Below, one piece after another: positions 61,659-64,000 of a stretch of 64,000 nucleotides of DNA. The translations under genes and the position numbers were made by a program. The first letter of the stretch is position 1; every line of letters begins with the position of its first letter. Source of the stretch: Trichlorobacter ammonificans (lineage in GTDB: Bacteria; Desulfobacterota; Desulfuromonadia; Geobacterales; Pseudopelobacteraceae); contig NZ_OW150024.1 of NCBI RefSeq assembly GCF_933509905.1, forward strand, positions 1,104,001-1,168,000. The letters run 5' to 3'. The notes below the pieces were generated by a model. The model was not told where the DNA came from, searched no databases, and was given only the letters and a program-made list of their open reading frames with translations.

Positions 61659-64000
61659 CTACTTCAACGCCCTGATTTTCTCCAGACTCTCCTCCAGCAC
61701 GGCTTTCTTGGCAGTGACCTCAGCCAGCTTGGCCTTTTCCTTGGCCACGATATCCGCCGGTGCCCGGTCCACGAAGCTGGGGTTTTCGAGTTTTTTGGAG
61801 AACAGCTCGATCTCTTTGTCCAGCTTGCCGATTTCCTTCTGGAGGCGTTTTTCCTCCTCCGCCACATCCACCAGCCCCTTGAGCGGCACGTAGACCTGGA
61901 ACTTTCCGGCCGGCTGTACTGCGGCATCCTCCGGCTTGGGCAGGTTGCTGCCGACGGTCAGATCGGACACCCGGGCCAGGGCGCGGATCTGGTCGGCTGC
62001 CCCCCTGGCCAGCTCTTCGGCACTGCGTACCGACGCGGAGAGCAGCACGCCGATCTCCCGCGAGGGCGGCACTTCCATTTCTCCCCGGATGGTGCGGATG
62101 GCGGAGATCACCTCCATGATCTGCTCCATACGGGCCGCTTCGGGCTCAAACTGCCAGTCGTTGCGGAACCGGGGGTAGGGGGCCAGCATGATGGTGTCGG
62201 ACCAGGCACCGCCGGAGCCGCGCAGGGCGCAATGCGTCCCCTTGGGCAGGGCTTGCCAGATCTCCTCGGTGATGAACGGCATGATGGGGTGCAGGAGCCG
62301 CAGCAGGTGTTCCAGCACGGTCCAGAGCACGTGCTGAACCGTGCCCCGGCGTTCGCTGCCGCCATGCAGGTCCCGCTTGGCCAGCTCCAGGTACCAGTCG
62401 CAGAACTCGCTCCAGGTGAACTGGTAGAGAGTCATGGCTGCCTCGTTGAAGCGATACTCCTCTAGGGCACGGTTGGTCTCGCGGACGGTTTCGTTCAGGC
62501 GGTGCAGGATCCATTTGTCCGCGTCGGAGAGCCGCTGCGGCTCCAATGCTCCGGTGTCGGGATCGTACCCCTCCAGGTTCATCAGGGTGAAGCGGGCCGC
62601 GTTCCAGACCTTGTTGCAGAAGTTGCGGTAGCCGGAAATCCGCTCTTCCGCCAGCTTGATGTCCCGTCCCTGGGCCGCGAAGGCGGCCAGCGTGAAGCGG
62701 AAGGCGTCGGTGCCGTACTGGTCGATCACGGTGAGGGGGTCGATGACGTTCCCCTTGGACTTGGACATCTTCTGACCCTGGGCATCCCGCACCAGGGCAT
62801 GGATGTAGACGTCCCTGAACGGCACCTGATCCATGAAGTGCAGCCCCATCATCATCATGCGGGCCACCCAGAAGAAGAGGATGTCGAAGCCGGTCACCAG
62901 GCAGGCGGTGGGATAGAAGGTGGCCAACTCCGGCGTTTTTTTCGGCCAGCCCATGGTGGAGAAGGGCCACAGCGCCGAGGAGAACCAGGTGTCCAGCACG
63001 TCGGTTTCCTGGCGGATCTCGTCGCTGTTGCAGTGACTGCAGTGGGTGGGGTCCTCCATGGCCACGGTCACCGTGCCGCAGTGGTCGCAGAACCAGGCGG
63101 GAATACGGTGACCCCACCAGATCTGGCGGGAGATGCACCAGTCGCGGATGTTCTCCATCCAGTCGTAGTAGGTGTTTTCCCACTGCTTGGGCAGGATACG
63201 GGTATGGCCGTCCTTCACCGCCGCCAGGGCACGCTCGGCCAGGGGGCCGACCTTCACATACCATTGCAGCGACAGGTACGGCTCCACCACGGTCTTGCAG
63301 CGGTAGCAGCCCCCCACGGACAGGCCGTGGTCGTCGATCTTCTCCAGCAGCCCGGCGGCCTCCAGGTCTTCCACGATCTTCTTGCGGGCGGCAAAACGCT
63401 CCATCCCTTCGTACTGGTGGCCGGCGGCGTTGATCACGCCGGACTCGTCCATGACGTTGATCTTGTCCAGACCGTGCCGCGCCCCCACTTCAAAGTCGTT
63501 GAAGTCGTGGGCCGGGGTGATCTTGACCACGCCGGTGCCGAACTCGCGGTCCACGTAGTCGTCGGCAACCACCGGGATTTCGCGGTTCACCAGCGGCAGC
63601 AGCACCTTGGCGCCATGCAGGTCAGCGTAGCGCTCGTCCTCGGGATGCACCGCCACCGCCGTATCCCCCAGCATGGTTTCCGGGCGGGTGGTGGCCACGG
63701 TGACGAAACGGTCCGGCTGCCCCACCACCGGGTAACGGATATGCCAGAGATACCCCTTCTTCTCTTCGTGCTCCACCTCGATATCGGAGAGAGCGGTGTG
63801 GCAACGGGGGCACCAGTTGATCAAGCGGTTGTCGCGGTAGATCAAGCCGTCCTCAAACAGCTTCACAAAGACGGTGCGCACCGCTTTGGACAGCCCCTCG
63901 TCCATGGTGAAGCGTTCGCGTCCCCAGTCGCAGGAGGCGCCCAGGCGCTTCAACTGGCCGATGATCTGGCCGCCGGATTCCGCTTTCCACTGCCAGACCC
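61659..64000 (-). CDS. valS: valyl-tRNA synthetase (5' end outside the window)
   Basis: About 780 C-terminal residues of a class I aminoacyl-tRNA synthetase that charges tRNA-Val. The frame stays open through the window edge (upstream codons read VWQWKAESGGQIIGQLKR), so the gene is cut by the window and is not starting at 63953. Visible parts are the editing domain (TVATTRPETMLGDTAVAVHP), the zinc-finger-like FCDHCGTVTV/HCSHCNSDE pair, KMSKSKGNVIDPLTVIDQYG with the KMSKS loop, the anticodon-binding domain and a C-terminal coiled coil (DVAEEEKRLQKEIGKLDKEI) typical of ValS. The HIGH motif is off the edge. Confidence 0.95.
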   Translation of the reverse strand, partial: VWQWKAESGGQIIGQLKRLGASCDWGRERFTMDEGLSKAVRTVFVKLFEDGLIYRDNRLINWCPRCHTALSDIEVEHEEKKGYLWHIRYPVVGQPDRFVTVATTRPETMLGDTAVAVHPEDERYADLHGAKVLLPLVNREIPVVADDYVDREFGTGVVKITPAHDFNDFEVGARHGLDKINVMDESGVINAAGHQYEGMERFAARKKIVEDLEAAGLLEKIDDHGLSVGGCYRCKTVVEPYLSLQWYVKVGPLAERALAAVKDGHTRILPKQWENTYYDWMENIRDWCISRQIWWGHRIPAWFCDHCGTVTVAMEDPTHCSHCNSDEIRQETDVLDTWFSSALWPFSTMGWPKKTPELATFYPTACLVTGFDILFFWVARMMMMGLHFMDQVPFRDVYIHALVRDAQGQKMSKSKGNVIDPLTVIDQYGTDAFRFTLAAFAAQGRDIKLAEERISGYRNFCNKVWNAARFTLMNLEGYDPDTGALEPQRLSDADKWILHRLNETVRETNRALEEYRFNEAAMTLYQFTWSEFCDWYLELAKRDLHGGSERRGTVQHVLWTVLEHLLRLLHPIMPFITEEIWQALPKGTHCALRGSGGAWSDTIMLAPYPRFRNDWQFEPEAARMEQIMEVISAIRTIRGEMEVPPSREIGVLLSASVRSAEELARGAADQIRALARVSDLTVGSNLPKPEDAAVQPAGKFQVYVPLKGLVDVAEEEKRLQKEIGKLDKEIELFSKKLENPSFVDRAPADIVAKEKAKLAEVTAKKAVLEESLEKIRALK

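Noticed and set aside
1-64000. CRISPR array, prophage, insertion sequence or rRNA operon
   Set aside because: No regularly spaced repeats, transposase or integrase frames, or rRNA sequence were seen; the single tRNA has no integrase beside it.

Overview
The window (about 60% GC, densely coded) looks like a chromosome segment of an anaerobic Desulfuromonadota bacterium of the Geobacter / Trichlorobacter / Pelobacter kind. This rests on three sodium:acetate-type symporter units with DUF4212 or DUF485 partners, an archaeal-type split glutamate synthase, a CBS-domain manganese pyrophosphatase, PilZ and HD-GYP c-di-GMP proteins, and a sigma-54-like promoter. The genus is inferred from gene content; no rRNA or marker gene in the window proves it.

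Layout. 1-2 kb: an SPFH-GYF membrane-associated protein and a PilZ protein (minus strand). 2.2-7.6 kb: a five-gene split glutamate synthase operon behind a near-consensus sigma-54 promoter. 7.6-13.4 kb: a complete RND efflux operon (adapter, pump, outer-membrane factor). 13.4-28.2 kb: a carboxylate/sodium region. It holds a CBS-DUF294 protein, two copies of the cassette IclR regulator - DUF4212 - sodium:solute symporter, two NhaD Na+/H+ antiporters, small membrane proteins, and a KdpE/short-KdpD two-component pair with no kdpABC nearby. 28.2-28.75 kb: a gap with a terminator and a compact run of hairpins that I cannot identify. 28.75-35 kb: a YkgJ-type cysteine cluster protein and the Mrp antiporter operon (mrpABCDEFG). 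35-38 kb (minus): malic enzyme, beta-carbonic anhydrase and PurE, then a small exported protein.

38.2-46 kb is an osmotic or envelope stress region: a GH15 glucoamylase/trehalase-like enzyme with a structured leader, a MarR regulator with two operator-like palindromes, an MscS channel, HtpX, a trehalose-phosphate synthase fused to a membrane sensor-like N-terminus, and OtsB. 46-50.6 kb: a second CBS-DUF294 protein, a 775-bp non-coding gap, and a DUF485 - ActP-like symporter pair. 50.7-57.6 kb: tRNA-Val(CAC), HU, a branched-chain aminotransferase, a small exported protein, MoxR - DUF58, a second PilZ protein, a kinase-like/P-loop fusion and a cold-shock protein. 57.6-64 kb: an HD-GYP protein, CBS-pyrophosphatase, two small exported proteins (one His-rich and probably starting with His-Cys after cleavage), and valS running off the end of the window.

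The genes suggest a sodium economy. Three Na+-coupled carboxylate importers sit within 36 kb of two NhaD antiporters and a complete Mrp antiporter that can restore the sodium gradient, with duplicated regulators and CBS-DUF294 proteins flanking the importers. Trehalose synthesis and breakdown, MscS and HtpX form a second group next to it. No prophage, insertion sequence, CRISPR array or rRNA gene was seen.
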